A stretch of DNA of 33,850 nucleotides, from contig CALDSV010000067.1 in the NCBI GenBank assembly GCA_937924475.1, forward strand, positions 1 to 33,850. The letters run 5' to 3'. This stretch comes from an uncultured bacterium. GTDB taxonomy: Bacteria > Nitrospirota > Thermodesulfovibrionia > Thermodesulfovibrionales > Thermodesulfovibrionaceae. The position numbers and the translations under genes are program-made. This document shows positions 1 through 8,745 of this stretch, in pieces. The stretch's first letter is position 1, and each line of letters begins with the position of its first letter. The notes beneath the pieces are model-generated. The model searched no databases, had not been told where the DNA came from, and saw only the letters and a program-made list of their open reading frames with translations.

Positions 1-183
1 TATTTCAGACTCTAAGGCTGCTTGCCTTGCCTCTATACCTGATATCCTTCCATTCATAGACTCTATAGCAAGCCTGTATCCAGCAAGCTCACCAGTTACA
101 GATGACTTAAACTCCCTAAACTCCTCTCTTATCTCTCCAATGATTAAGTCCTTCAACTTCTCTGCAATCTTCTCTATCTCCAT
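1..183 (-). CDS. Hypothetical coiled-coil protein, N-terminal part (runs off left edge)
   Basis: The leftward reading frame is open from an ATG at 183 to the window edge, 61 codons without a stop. A strong GGAGG lies 7 bases before the ATG. The translated part begins MEIEKIAEKL and is rich in Glu, Lys, Arg and Leu with heptad-like spacing, and it ends in a run resembling IEARQAALES. That suggests an amphipathic helix or coiled coil with no signal peptide or membrane segment. I do not recognise the family and the C-terminus is missing. It has its own promoter candidate (224-252). Function is unknown; structural or partner-binding roles are possible but not shown. Confidence 0.7.
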   Translation of the reverse strand, partial: MEIEKIAEKLKDLIIGEIREEFREFKSSVTGELAGYRLAIESMNGRISGIEARQAALESEI

Positions 184-223
184 GATGACCTCCTACGTAA
201 ATCATAATTCTGCTATTTCCTAA

Positions 224-252
224 TTTTTACCATCTATTAGTCTTAATGTCAA
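224..252 (-). promoter_or_regulatory. Sigma-70-type promoter for the coiled-coil gene
   Basis: On the minus strand a perfect TTGACA (252-247) is followed after 17 bases by TAAAAA (229-224). Expected transcription start is near 217, giving a leader of about 34 bases that contains the GGAGG. The -35 is consensus and the -10 matches four of six positions. Confidence 0.5.
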
Positions 253-300
253 TAGGTGCTTTTTCTCATCTTTTCTATACCCTTAAAGCTATTTCAATGC

Positions 301-395
301 TGTCATTGCCCCTCTTTGTCAATGCAAGCCTCACGAAGTGAACCGTGGCAATCACTGGGATTGCTTCGGACGCCAAAGGCGTCCTCGCAATGACA
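301..395. repeat. Palindromic repeat element, copy A
   Basis: The element is bounded by TGTCATTGC on the left and GCAATGACA on the right. It holds a perfect 7-bp hairpin, GGACGCC-AAA-GGCGTCC (368-384), between a 'ttgcttc' block and 'tcgcaatgaca'. The same flanks recur at 404-441 and several times in 13387-13603 with different stem sequences. It has no coding capacity. Confidence 0.75.
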
Positions 396-403
396 GAAAA
401 GGA

Positions 404-441
404 TGTCATTGCGAGCAGTCCGAAGGACTGGTCGTAATGAT
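404..441. repeat. Palindromic repeat element, copy B (compact cruciform)
   Basis: An outer arm TCATTGCGA (406-414) pairs with TCGTAATGA (432-440), with one G-T wobble. It encloses an inner perfect hairpin CAGTCC-GAA-GGACTG (416-430). The whole element is one nearly continuous stem. It shares the 'tcattgcga' end with the other copies, while the inner stem differs. Confidence 0.75.
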
Positions 442-460
442 AGGAAAGAAAGGGTATTAG

Positions 461-756
461 TCTTATGGAAGGTCTTCTAAATTAGCTGATGCACAAAAAA
501 GAGAATTATACTTAAAGCAAAACTCTCGGGAGTATACAAAGGGACAAAACAAAGGAACTCTCGCAATAAAGTTCGGAAAGCTTTCTCTTAAAATCCCCAA
601 GTAAAACAAGGAGGCGAATTCAGACCCGCCCTATAACATCAAAGATTTAAAAGATTTAACAAAGAATATGAAAATTTCAATCGCTCTTTTTGTAAAAATT
701 TATTACCTTTAAGGGATAAGTTATTGGTTAAGGCAGATATTTACCCTTCTGTTTGA
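461..756 (+). pseudogene. Decayed transposase fragment (IS256/Mutator-like N-terminal region)
   Basis: Two rightward frames join into one transposase-like stretch. Frame one (461-604) starts without an ATG and ends in FGKLSLKIPK followed by TAA. Shifting back one base at 601 gives VKQGGEFRPAL, then an in-frame TAA (634-636), and the same frame resumes as QRFKRFNKEYENF until TGA at 756. The string 'RFGxLxLxIPKxRxGxFxPxLL' is typical of the region before the DDE domain in Mutator-type (IS256-like) transposases. No catalytic DDE residues, inverted ends or start codon remain. I read it as a relic disrupted by one frameshift and one nonsense change. The family call is from memory of the motif only. 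Confidence 0.5.
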
Positions 757-782
757 AGGAAGTGATATGAATAATGTTGAAA

Positions 783-1778
783 CTAATTTTTCTTCGAAAT
801 GTTATTTTTTTTATCCCAAAAATTTCCTATTTTTCTAAATTTTTGATATCTTTCTTTTAGCAAGTCTTCTATGCTTTTATTTTGTAATTCATCAAAGGCA
901 TTCAAAATAGATGCCTTAATTCTTTTTGCCATATCTTGTGGATCTCTATGAGCACCACCTAAGGGTTCAGGGATAATCTCATCAATTATATTAAAATCTT
1001 TTAAGTGTTGAGCAGTTAGTTTCAATTCTTCCGCTGCTTTTGCATATTCTTCCACGCTTACTTCAGAATTTTTCTTCCATAAAATTGCTGCACAACCTTC
1101 TGGTGATATAACTGAATATACAGAGTATTCAAGCATAAGAATTTTATCGCATACACTCAATGCTAAAGCTCCTCCACTGCCTCCTTCTCCAATTACTACA
1201 GCTACTATAGGTGATTTAATTAGAGACATTTCCATAAGATTTGTTGCAATAGCTTCTGCTTGACCTCTCTGTTCTGCTCCTATGCCAGGATATGCACCGG
1301 GTGTGTCTATCATAGTAATTATGGGTATAGAGAATTTTTCAGCTAATTTCATTATTCTTAGAGCTTTTCTATATCCTTCAGGATGAGCTTGACCAAAATT
1401 TCTGTAGACTCTTTCTTTTACAGTCCTTCCTTTCTGATGCCCAACTATAGCAAAAGAACGCTTTTCTATTTTTCCTATACCTGCCACTATTGCAGGATCA
1501 TCACCGAATCTTCTGTCTCCATGTAATTCTATAAATTCATCAAATATCATTGAGACATAATCTAAGGTGTAGGGTCTCTCGGGATGTCTTGCAAGCTGAG
1601 TTTTTTGCCAAGGAGTTAAATTCGAGAAAATTTCAACTCGTAAATCCTTCAGTTTTTTATTTATCTTTTTTATCTCTTGAGATAAATCAATGTCGCTGTC
1701 ATCAGAGAGTTTTTTTAATTCTTCAATTTTAAGTTCTAATTCTTGAATGGGTTTTTCGAAGTCTAAATAGAATCTCAT
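783..1778 (-). CDS. accA: Acetyl-CoA carboxylase carboxyltransferase subunit alpha
   Basis: The 331-residue protein is close to the usual length of about 320 for AccA. Together with AccD it transfers the carboxyl group from carboxybiotin to acetyl-CoA, giving malonyl-CoA for fatty acid synthesis in the cytoplasm. An N-terminal helical region (residues 1-50, FEKPIQELE-type start) is followed by the crotonase-like carboxyltransferase fold. Seen signatures include [35 protein letters not shown] and the oxyanion-hole region [12 protein letters not shown]. The ATG overlaps the dnaE stop by four bases (ATGA), so translation is probably coupled. It is the last gene of the leftward run, and accB, accC and accD are not in the window. 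I see no clear hairpin terminator after it. Confidence 0.97.
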   Translation of the reverse strand: MRFYLDFEKPIQELELKIEELKKLSDDSDIDLSQEIKKINKKLKDLRVEIFSNLTPWQKTQLARHPERPYTLDYVSMIFDEFIELHGDRRFGDDPAIVAGIGKIEKRSFAIVGHQKGRTVKERVYRNFGQAHPEGYRKALRIMKLAEKFSIPIITMIDTPGAYPGIGAEQRGQAEAIATNLMEMSLIKSPIVAVVIGEGGSGGALALSVCDKILMLEYSVYSVISPEGCAAILWKKNSEVSVEEYAKAAEELKLTAQHLKDFNIIDEIIPEPLGGAHRDPQDMAKRIKASILNAFDELQNKSIEDLLKERYQKFRKIGNFWDKKNNISKKN

Positions 1779-4700
1779 AAAATTCTTACCTCACATCCTT
1801 CTATGTTTTTTAATTTAAAAGGCAAATCAGAACAAGGCTGAAAGGGACTTAAAATTGTAACACAATATTCAGGGAAATCTAAAGATATATATAGATTAGC
1901 ATCTCCATTTTCACTTATTCTTAGTAAGTCTCTAATTTTTTTTATTATCTCTTCCCCTTTCTCTTGGATTTGGCAATCCACTCTGATTTCATATCTTATC
2001 TTTAGATCTTCTTTTTTTATCTCTTCAATCTCTCGTGCAAAAAACTTAGCTGATTCTCCATTTTTAGTTAAAACTCCCTTAATTAATACTAAATTACTCT
2101 CTTTTAAAATTTCTCTAAATTTCTTAAACAGTTCAGGATAAATGACTACCTCCAAAATTCCTGTCTCATCTCCAATTGTTACATATCCTATTACTCCCTT
2201 GTCCTTTGCTTTACTGCTTACTTTCTCCACTATGCCAGCAATACTTACCTCAAAAGCATCTTCTTTTTCTTCTGTGAGTTCTTCGTCCTCTATATCAATT
2301 ATTTCACCAATTGAAAGGATTTTTTTCTTTTTCAATAAAGGTCTTAAATTTTCTACGGGATGCCCACTTAGATAAAATCCAAGAGCATTCTTTTCTTCTG
2401 ATAATAATTTTTCCTCCTCCCAAGCTTCAATTTTCTCTTCTATATGAAATAATCCTTTTGATAAAGCTTTTCCTTTATTGAAATTCATCTCATCCATTGC
2501 CTTAGCTCTTGCCTCATGAGGAGAATAATTCGGATATAAGGAGTCAAAAGCTCCAGCTTTTATTAGTGATTCCACTACCTTTTTGTTAACTTTTTTTGTA
2601 TCTACCCTTGTTAGAAAATCTTCCAAAGATTTAAATCTGCCCTTCTGTCTTTCCTTAAGAATGCACTCTAAGGCTGATCCTCCTACTCCTTTCACAGCCT
2701 CCAGTCCAAATCTAATTGAATTCTCACTAATAGTAAAAAATCGTTCACTTTCATTTATGTCTGGTCCCTTTATTTCTATTCCTATAGCTTTACACTCGTT
2801 TAAAAATTTCAGTATTTTATTGGTATCTCCCATTTCATTAGAGAGGTTTGCAGCAAAAAATTCTAAAGGATAATGTACTCTCAAATAAGCAGTAATGTAA
2901 GAAAGATATGCATATGCTGCTGAATGGGATTTGTTAAAACCATATTTTCCAAAAGCAGCCATAAGGTTAAAGAGGGATTCAGCTTTTTCTTCAGATATAC
3001 CTTTTGATAGAGCACCTTTTATAAAATCTGATTTTAGCTCAATCATTAATTCTTCTATTTTTTTACCCATGGCTTTTCTTAATACATCGGCCTGTCCCAT
3101 GGTAAATCCAGCAATTACATTGGCAATTTTCATAACTTGTTCCTGATATAGAATTACCCCATAGGTTTCATCAAGGATATCCTTAAGCTCTGGTAAATCA
3201 TATTCAATGGATATTAATCCCTTTTTTCTCTTAATAAAGTCATCTACCATTCCACTTCCTAAGGGACCTGGCCTAAATAAGGCTACAAGAGCAATTAAGT
3301 CTTCAAATCTCTCTGGTTGCATTTTCTGTAACAACTCTCTCATACCTCTGCTTTCAAGCTGGAAAACACCAATTGTTTGTCCTGAAGACAAAAGTTGATA
3401 AGTTTCAGGATCATCAAGGGGAATATTATTAATATTTATTTCCTTTTTATTTTTTTTTGCGTATTGCACTATATCATTAATAACTGTAAGCGTTTTGAGT
3501 CCTAAGAAATCAAATTTCAATAGTCCTATGTTCTCAAGAGCTTTCATATCAAACTGGGTTATAATATTGTCTTCACCAGGATTTTTATAAAGAGGCATGA
3601 ATTTGTCTAAGGGTTCTGGAGAGATAACTACACCTGCAGCATGTTGGGATGCATGTCTTGCTAATCCTTCTAATCTCAGGGAGATATCAAAAAGTTCTTT
3701 AATAGTGGGATCTTTTCTGTATAGTTCCTTTAGTTTTGGTTCTAATTCTAAGGCTTGACCAAGAGAGGAACAAGCATTAGGGATCATTTTTGCAATTTTA
3801 TCTACCTCTCCATAAGGAATATTCATTGCTCTTCCTACATCTCTTACTACTGCTTTTGCTGCCATAGTTCCAAAAGTTATTATATGGGCCACCTTGTCTT
3901 TTCCGTATTTATCCGATACATATTTAATCACCTCTTCTCTACGATCCTTACAAAAATCTATATCTATATCAGGCATGCTTACTCTCTCAGGATTTAAAAA
4001 TCTCTCAAACAAAAGTCCATATTTTATAGGATCTATATCAGTTATATGAAGAGCATAAGCAACAAGACTTCCTGCAGCAGAACCTCTACCAGGTCCTACA
4101 GGGATGGAATTTTTTCTCGCATAATTTATAAAATCCCATACAATCAGAAAATAAGAGGCAAAACCCATTTCTGTTATAACTGCTAATTCACTCTCAAGTC
4201 TCTTATAGTATTCATCAGGAATAGTGCCATTGAATCTTTCTTTTAAACCCTCTGTTGCCAATTCTCTTAGATAACTTTCAGGACTATACCCTGATGGTAC
4301 TTGATAGGTAGGAATTTTATAATCTCCAAGATTAAATTGGAAATTACATCTCTCAGCTATTTCCAAAGTATTTTTAATTGCTTCAGGAATTTCATTAAAG
4401 GCTAAAAACATCTCTTCAGGAGATTTAAAATAAAATTCTTCAGTTTGAAACTTCATTCTCTTTTCATCTTTTATGGTTTTACCTGTTTGAATACATAGAA
4501 GTATTTCATGGGCTTTCGCATCTGATTTTCTTAGATAATGACAATCATTTGTGGCAACGAGAGGAATTTTGAATTTTTTAGAAAACCGAATTAATTCCCT
4601 ATTAACTATTTCCTGCTCTGGTATGTTATTGGGTTGAATTTCTAAATAGAATCTATCTTGAAATATTTCATATAATTTCTTGACTGTTTCTTCAGCTTTA

Positions 4701-5182
4701 TCTATGTTTCCTTGGATAAGGTGATATGGAATTTCTCCCTTCAAACAACCTGATAAGGCAATTAATCCTTTAGAATGTTGGCTTAATATCTCCATATCAA
4801 TACGAGGTTTATAATAAAAACCCTCTAAATAGGCAGAGGTTATTAACTTTGTGAGATTTTCATATCCCTCTTCATGCTCCACAAGTAATGTCAAATGGTA
4901 AGAGGCTTCTTCGGAAATTCCTGTATCTTTACTGGGCTTTGATCTATCAAAACGACTCTGAGGTGCCATATAAACCTCGCATCCAATGAGTGGCTTAATA
5001 CCTGTTTTTTTGAACTTTTTGTAAAATTCTATAACTCCAAAAAGGTTTCCATGATCAGTTATAGCCACAGCAGGCATACCGAAGGCTTTTGCCTGTTGGA
5101 CTAATTCATCAATTCTTATGGCACCATCTAAAAGACTATACTCTGTATGAAGATGGAGGTGAACAAACTTACGGTCACTCAT
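1775..5182 (-). CDS. dnaE: DNA polymerase III subunit alpha
   Basis: This 1135-residue protein is a full-length DnaE, the replicative polymerase. The N-terminal PHP domain (about 1-280) keeps its predicted metal ligands: H10, H12, D19, H44, E69, H96, C146, D213 and H215. The polymerase palm carries the catalytic pair D405 and D407 in PDIDIDF and the third Asp in KFDFLGL (D558). [10 protein letters not shown] lies at 363-372. A helix-hairpin-helix region and an OB-fold ([18 protein letters not shown]...) follow near the C-terminus. It sits between the DUF1828-like gene (39-base gap) and accA (four-base overlap). No ribosome site precedes the ATG, but a promoter-like pair does (5190-5219), so it may also be transcribed without a leader. 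Confidence 0.98.
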   Translation of the reverse strand: MSDRKFVHLHLHTEYSLLDGAIRIDELVQQAKAFGMPAVAITDHGNLFGVIEFYKKFKKTGIKPLIGCEVYMAPQSRFDRSKPSKDTGISEEASYHLTLLVEHEEGYENLTKLITSAYLEGFYYKPRIDMEILSQHSKGLIALSGCLKGEIPYHLIQGNIDKAEETVKKLYEIFQDRFYLEIQPNNIPEQEIVNRELIRFSKKFKIPLVATNDCHYLRKSDAKAHEILLCIQTGKTIKDEKRMKFQTEEFYFKSPEEMFLAFNEIPEAIKNTLEIAERCNFQFNLGDYKIPTYQVPSGYSPESYLRELATEGLKERFNGTIPDEYYKRLESELAVITEMGFASYFLIVWDFINYARKNSIPVGPGRGSAAGSLVAYALHITDIDPIKYGLLFERFLNPERVSMPDIDIDFCKDRREEVIKYVSDKYGKDKVAHIITFGTMAAKAVVRDVGRAMNIPYGEVDKIAKMIPNACSSLGQALELEPKLKELYRKDPTIKELFDISLRLEGLARHASQHAAGVVISPEPLDKFMPLYKNPGEDNIITQFDMKALENIGLLKFDFLGLKTLTVINDIVQYAKKNKKEININNIPLDDPETYQLLSSGQTIGVFQLESRGMRELLQKMQPERFEDLIALVALFRPGPLGSGMVDDFIKRKKGLISIEYDLPELKDILDETYGVILYQEQVMKIANVIAGFTMGQADVLRKAMGKKIEELMIELKSDFIKGALSKGISEEKAESLFNLMAAFGKYGFNKSHSAAYAYLSYITAYLRVHYPLEFFAANLSNEMGDTNKILKFLNECKAIGIEIKGPDINESERFFTISENSIRFGLEAVKGVGGSALECILKERQKGRFKSLEDFLTRVDTKKVNKKVVESLIKAGAFDSLYPNYSPHEARAKAMDEMNFNKGKALSKGLFHIEEKIEAWEEEKLLSEEKNALGFYLSGHPVENLRPLLKKKKILSIGEIIDIEDEELTEEKEDAFEVSIAGIVEKVSSKAKDKGVIGYVTIGDETGILEVVIYPELFKKFREILKESNLVLIKGVLTKNGESAKFFAREIEEIKKEDLKIRYEIRVDCQIQEKGEEIIKKIRDLLRISENGDANLYISLDFPEYCVTILSPFQPCSDLPFKLKNIEGCEVRIL

Positions 5183-5189
5183 ATTATGA

Positions 5190-5219
5190 ATGTTAAAATT
5201 TTAGAGAATAACAAGTCAA
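5190..5219 (-). promoter_or_regulatory. Possible internal promoter for dnaE giving a leaderless message
   Basis: On the minus strand TTGACT (5219-5214) is followed after 18 bases by TAACAT (5195-5190). The dnaE ATG begins seven bases further on, so the predicted transcription start nearly coincides with the start codon. No Shine-Dalgarno sequence is visible. The -10 matches only four of six consensus positions. Confidence 0.35.
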
Positions 5220-5221
5220 TT

Positions 5222-5884
5222 TTACATTAAGTAAAAAAAATACACCGCTGAAACTATTTGGATAAATTTATATAAGTTTACCGACAAATCTATGGAGGAT
5301 GTCTCTAAAAATAATTCTTCATCTCTTACTTCGATGCCTAATTTTTTAGCAGCAAAAATTACTTTTTCTCTCTGTCCCCTTTCATGTGGTCTAAATTGCC
5401 TTAGAATAAGCCCATCATCGCTAATAACAAAATCGCCGGTATCTTTTTTTCTAAGAATAATTTTTATTTGTTTTGATTCTTTGCCCCCAAGGGGAATAGT
5501 TAATTCACAATTACCTTGTTCAGAAATTTTATATTTTATAGAGTTTTTGAAAAATTCATGATAGTTATTAAGTATAATCTCTACTTCCTGAGATGTCAAA
5601 GGTTCTGTAACAGACATTAGAGTACCAAAAAGAAATTCCTTTATAAAATTCTCAATCTCTTCACTTTCTCTTTCCTCTTCAGGAGAAAGGCTCCAAAGGA
5701 TTCTACAGGAGCGAAAATTAGGACTATAGATTATCTCACCCTGAGCATTTTTATCCATTAATTGAACCTCAAAAGGTAAAGAAAAGAAAGATTTATCTTT
5801 TGTAGATCTTCTTCTGTCTCTATAAAAAGTTATCTTTACGCTACCTGTTTTAGGTAAAGAAACCTTTTTGCTTATTATATCCAT
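5222..5884 (-). CDS. DUF1828-like protein of unknown function
   Basis: The 220-residue protein lies between panD and dnaE. The second half (about 120-215) resembles DUF1828: a hydrophobic strand, the motif DFVISDDGLIL (151-161), a helix, then GIEVRDEELFLE and a closing helix (204-218). The first 100 residues, rich in Arg and Lys with a possible beta fold, are not recognised. There is no signal peptide, and the hydrophobic C-terminus (KFIQIVSAVYFFYLM) is more likely a buried helix than a membrane anchor. Some DUF1828 proteins are annotated near mobile or restriction genes, but nothing here supports such a role. There is no ribosome site; an extended -10 box lies six bases before the ATG. The family assignment is moderate and the function unknown. 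Confidence 0.7.
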   Translation of the reverse strand: MDIISKKVSLPKTGSVKITFYRDRRRSTKDKSFFSLPFEVQLMDKNAQGEIIYSPNFRSCRILWSLSPEEERESEEIENFIKEFLFGTLMSVTEPLTSQEVEIILNNYHEFFKNSIKYKISEQGNCELTIPLGGKESKQIKIILRKKDTGDFVISDDGLILRQFRPHERGQREKVIFAAKKLGIEVRDEELFLETSSIDLSVNLYKFIQIVSAVYFFYLM

Positions 5885-5890
5885 TCAGAA

Positions 5891-5899
5891 ATTTTAGCA
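5891..5899 (-). promoter_or_regulatory. Extended -10 promoter element before the DUF1828-like gene
   Basis: On the minus strand TGCTAAAAT (5899-5891) is an extended -10 box (TGn plus TAAAAT). Only six bases separate it from the ATG at 5884, so the transcript would start at or within a base of the start codon. No good -35 is seen and none is needed for an extended -10. Confidence 0.45.
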
Positions 5900-5922
5900 T
5901 AAATGTAAAAATTTTATTGAGG

Positions 5923-6297
5923 TTAAAATACTAATTTGGGATTATAAATTTTAATGGGTTCATTATTTTCATTTAAAATTATTATCTTTGGTTCATGTTT
6001 GACTATTTCATCTTCTCTAAGGTAACCATAGGAAAATATGACAATTTTGTCACCTACTGAGGCTTTTTTAGCAGCAGGTCCATTTAAGCCTATAGTTCTT
6101 GAACCTTTTTCAGCAGGAATTACATAAGTGTCAAATCTTTCGCCATTATTCATATTGCTTATCCAAACCCTCTCATAGGGAAGTATTCCTGCGAGTTCCA
6201 ATAATTCTATATCTATGCTTATTGAACCTTCATAAAACAAATTAGACTCCGTTACTGTTGCCATGTGAAGTTTAGCTCTTAGAAAACTTCTTAACAT
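5923..6297 (-). CDS. panD: Aspartate 1-decarboxylase proenzyme
   Basis: PanD decarboxylates L-aspartate to beta-alanine for pantothenate and coenzyme A synthesis. The 124-residue proenzyme cleaves itself between G24 and S25 (YEGS at 22-25), which turns S25 into the pyruvoyl cofactor. Other active-site residues known from E. coli PanD stand at the same numbers: K9, R54, T57, Y58 and N72. The start MLRSFLRAKLH matches the family N-terminus, so the ATG at 6297 is secure. It lies 23 bases after gatC within the leftward run. No other pantothenate gene is present in the window. Confidence 0.97.
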   Translation of the reverse strand: MLRSFLRAKLHMATVTESNLFYEGSISIDIELLELAGILPYERVWISNMNNGERFDTYVIPAEKGSRTIGLNGPAAKKASVGDKIVIFSYGYLREDEIVKHEPKIIILNENNEPIKIYNPKLVF

Positions 6298-6320
6298 TTA
6301 TCTCTCCAAACTTATAAAAT

Positions 6321-6608
6321 TTAGTCTATAATCTTAGGTACTCTAAAAAACTTATCTGTGGAATCTGGAGCATTCCTCAATGCTTCTTCTCTTGACAGAG
6401 AGGCCTTTACCTCATCCTCTCTGAATACATTGTTTAGGTATAAAACATGGGATGTAGGTTCAACATCATTAGTATTAATTTCATTAAGTTTTTCTACATA
6501 TTCCAATATTCTGCTTAATTGTTGCTGATAAAGCTCTATTTCTCCTTCTTTAAGTTCTAATCTACTTAAAAGTGCAACATGACTTACTGTTTCTTTTGAT
6601 ATTTTCAT
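6321..6608 (-). CDS. gatC: Asp-tRNA(Asn)/Glu-tRNA(Gln) amidotransferase subunit C
   Basis: GatC stabilises the GatCAB complex, which amidates misacylated Glu-tRNA(Gln) and Asp-tRNA(Asn). The 95-residue protein shows the family pattern ISKETVSHVALLSRLEL, a middle coiled segment (LSRILEYVEKLNEI), VEPTSHV, and the tail APDSTDKFFRVPKII. Two ATGs lie six bases apart, at 6614 and 6608. I chose 6608 because the GAGAGG ribosome site is 8 bases from it but only 2 from 6614, and because family members begin with MKIS-like sequence. The start codon directly follows the pcrA stop. gatA and gatB are not in the window. Confidence 0.95.
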   Translation of the reverse strand: MKISKETVSHVALLSRLELKEGEIELYQQQLSRILEYVEKLNEINTNDVEPTSHVLYLNNVFREDEVKASLSREEALRNAPDSTDKFFRVPKIID

Positions 6609-6610
6609 GA

Positions 6611-8710
6611 TCATACCCTCTCTAAGTTTGCAATTTTTGGTGCAAGCTTTTTTACTCCTATGCCAGGGAAATTCACTACTACTTTTAAATCTTCACCCTC
6701 CCCTGAGCAGTCTCTTACTACTCCAATGCCCCATACAGGATGTTTTACTTTGCATCCAATCATAAAGGGTGGTTTAACTTTTATTGTTTCTTTCTCTTTC
6801 TTTGCTGTACTGAAGGTAGAGTAATCTTTTCTTATACAAATGCAATAATCTCCAGGTATATCTTTGATAAAGCTTGAAGGTTCTTGGCTTTGAACTTTAG
6901 AATAAAGCTTTCTATTCTTGGCAGTCGTTAGAAAAAGGATATCTTTAGCTCTTGTCATTCCCACATAAAATAGTCTTCTTTCCTCTTGAATCTCAACAGG
7001 ATCTTCTTTTGCTTTAAAGTAAGGTATAATTCCCTCTTCACAACCAGCAATGAAGACAACTGAAAATTCGAGACCTTTTGCTGCATGTAATGTAAGAAGG
7101 GACACATATTGTTTTTTATTCTCCCAAGTATCTACAGAAGATATCAAAGATATCTTATCGAGAAACTCTCTTACTGTTTGCTTTTCTGCTGAAGACAGAA
7201 GTTCCAATACATTTTGTATTCTGTCTTCTTCAATCTCTTCTAAATAAGCAGTAGCATTCAAAATTTCCTTTATCATTAAAGCTGCTGTTTTGTATTCCTT
7301 CGCAGATAAATTCTCTATTAAATTAATGAAACCTGATAATTTTTCCTTTAAATTTTCCTGAATGCTCTCATCTTTCACCATCTTTTTAATAGCATCATAA
7401 TAAGAACATGAATTCTTCTTTGCTTCTATTTCAATTTTTGATAAAGCTGACGCTCCTATGCCTCTGGGCGGCGTATTAATTATTCTCAAAAAGCTTACAT
7501 TATCTTCTTTATTTAGTATAAAGCGCATGTAAGATATTACATCTTTAATCTCTTTTCTATGATAAAAACTAACTCCGCTTATAACTTGATAGGGTATTCC
7601 TTCCATTCTCAGGGCTTCTTCTATTGCTCTTGCCTGAAGAGTAAGTCTATACAGGATTGCAAAATCTCTGTATTCATAATCACCTTTTAGATATAATTCT
7701 TTTATATTTTTAGCAATATATTTTGCCTCTTCTTCTTCATTCATTAATTGACAATAATATATTTTTTCACCCCAATCTCTTTCAGTCCAGAGGGATTTTG
7801 GCTTCCTAAGTAAATTTTTTGATATCATTGCAGAAGATGCCATTATTATATATTTTGAGGAACGATAATTCTGCTCTAATTTAACTATTTTTACATTGGG
7901 GAAATCCTTTTCAAAATTTAAAATATTATAAACATTAGCTCCTCTAAATCTATAAATACTTTGATCATCATCACCTACAGCGCATATCTTTTGGTGATAT
8001 TTACAGAGGAGTTGAAGTAAGACGTATTGGGATTTGTTTGTATCTTGAAATTCATCTACAAGAATATATTTGAAATGCTCTGCATACTTTTGTAGTAAGT
8101 CCTCTCTTTCATTAAATAAGTCTATTACCATCAATATTAGATCATCAAAATCAAGAGCATTGTATCTTTTCAATTCATTTTGATATTTTGCATAAATTCT
8201 GCCTAATCTCTCCTCAAATTCATAGCCCTCTATTTGAGATGCATATTGTTCTGCTGATATGAGATTAGATTTCAGATTGCTTATTTTTGATACTACACAC
8301 TTACAAAGAGCCTCATGCATATTGAATTCTTTCAGTATTCTCTTTATTAATGCGGATTGATCATCTTCATCATAGATAATGAAATCTCGAGTATACCCAA
8401 TTTGATCAATATGATTTCTCAGTATGCGTAAACAGAGTGAATGAAATGTTCCAATCCAATGATTTTTCCAATTACCATTACATATCTTACTTATGCGCTC
8501 TTTCATTTCATCAGCAGCCTTATTCGTAAAGGTCACAGTAAATATACAAGAGGGTGAAACACCTAAGACTTTTGTTAGATAAGCATACTTGTAAGTAATA
8601 ACCCTTGTTTTTCCACTTCCTGCCCCGGCGAGCACAAGAAGTGGCCCCTCACAATAAATTACTGCTTCTTGTTGCGCAGGATTTAAATCCCTTAAGGGGA
8701 AATCTTTCAT
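6611..8710 (-). CDS. pcrA: UvrD/PcrA-type superfamily 1 DNA helicase
   Basis: The 699-residue ATP-dependent 3'-5' helicase acts in nucleotide excision repair, mismatch repair and removal of RecA or stalled complexes. Seen motifs are LNPAQQEAV (Q motif), Walker A AGAGSGKT (28-35), TVTFTNKAADEMKER (Ia), WIGTFHSLCLRIL, Walker B LVDEFQDTN, GDDDQSIYRFRGA (III), the LEQNYRS block (IV), TLHAAKGLEF (V) and VGMTRAK (VI). The C-terminal VKHPVWGIGVV segment is the small tail domain of PcrA/UvrD that contacts partners such as RNA polymerase. It could equally be named uvrD. AGAGG precedes the ATG, and the stop overlaps the first possible gatC start. Confidence 0.95.
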   Translation of the reverse strand: MKDFPLRDLNPAQQEAVIYCEGPLLVLAGAGSGKTRVITYKYAYLTKVLGVSPSCIFTVTFTNKAADEMKERISKICNGNWKNHWIGTFHSLCLRILRNHIDQIGYTRDFIIYDEDDQSALIKRILKEFNMHEALCKCVVSKISNLKSNLISAEQYASQIEGYEFEERLGRIYAKYQNELKRYNALDFDDLILMVIDLFNEREDLLQKYAEHFKYILVDEFQDTNKSQYVLLQLLCKYHQKICAVGDDDQSIYRFRGANVYNILNFEKDFPNVKIVKLEQNYRSSKYIIMASSAMISKNLLRKPKSLWTERDWGEKIYYCQLMNEEEEAKYIAKNIKELYLKGDYEYRDFAILYRLTLQARAIEEALRMEGIPYQVISGVSFYHRKEIKDVISYMRFILNKEDNVSFLRIINTPPRGIGASALSKIEIEAKKNSCSYYDAIKKMVKDESIQENLKEKLSGFINLIENLSAKEYKTAALMIKEILNATAYLEEIEEDRIQNVLELLSSAEKQTVREFLDKISLISSVDTWENKKQYVSLLTLHAAKGLEFSVVFIAGCEEGIIPYFKAKEDPVEIQEERRLFYVGMTRAKDILFLTTAKNRKLYSKVQSQEPSSFIKDIPGDYCICIRKDYSTFSTAKKEKETIKVKPPFMIGCKVKHPVWGIGVVRDCSGEGEDLKVVVNFPGIGVKKLAPKIANLERV

Positions 8711-8745
8711 AGCTCTACCCCTCTAATTTTATTTTAAAAACTAAC

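Noticed and set aside
1550-4000. Rightward open frames of 60-96 residues across accA and dnaE
   Set aside because: They are reverse-strand shadows of strongly conserved genes with no start signals of their own.
8711-8745. glmS ribozyme or other riboswitch near glmS
   Set aside because: A glmS ribozyme would lie upstream of the glmS start, where the glmU coding sequence runs directly to the ATG, so there is no leader for it.
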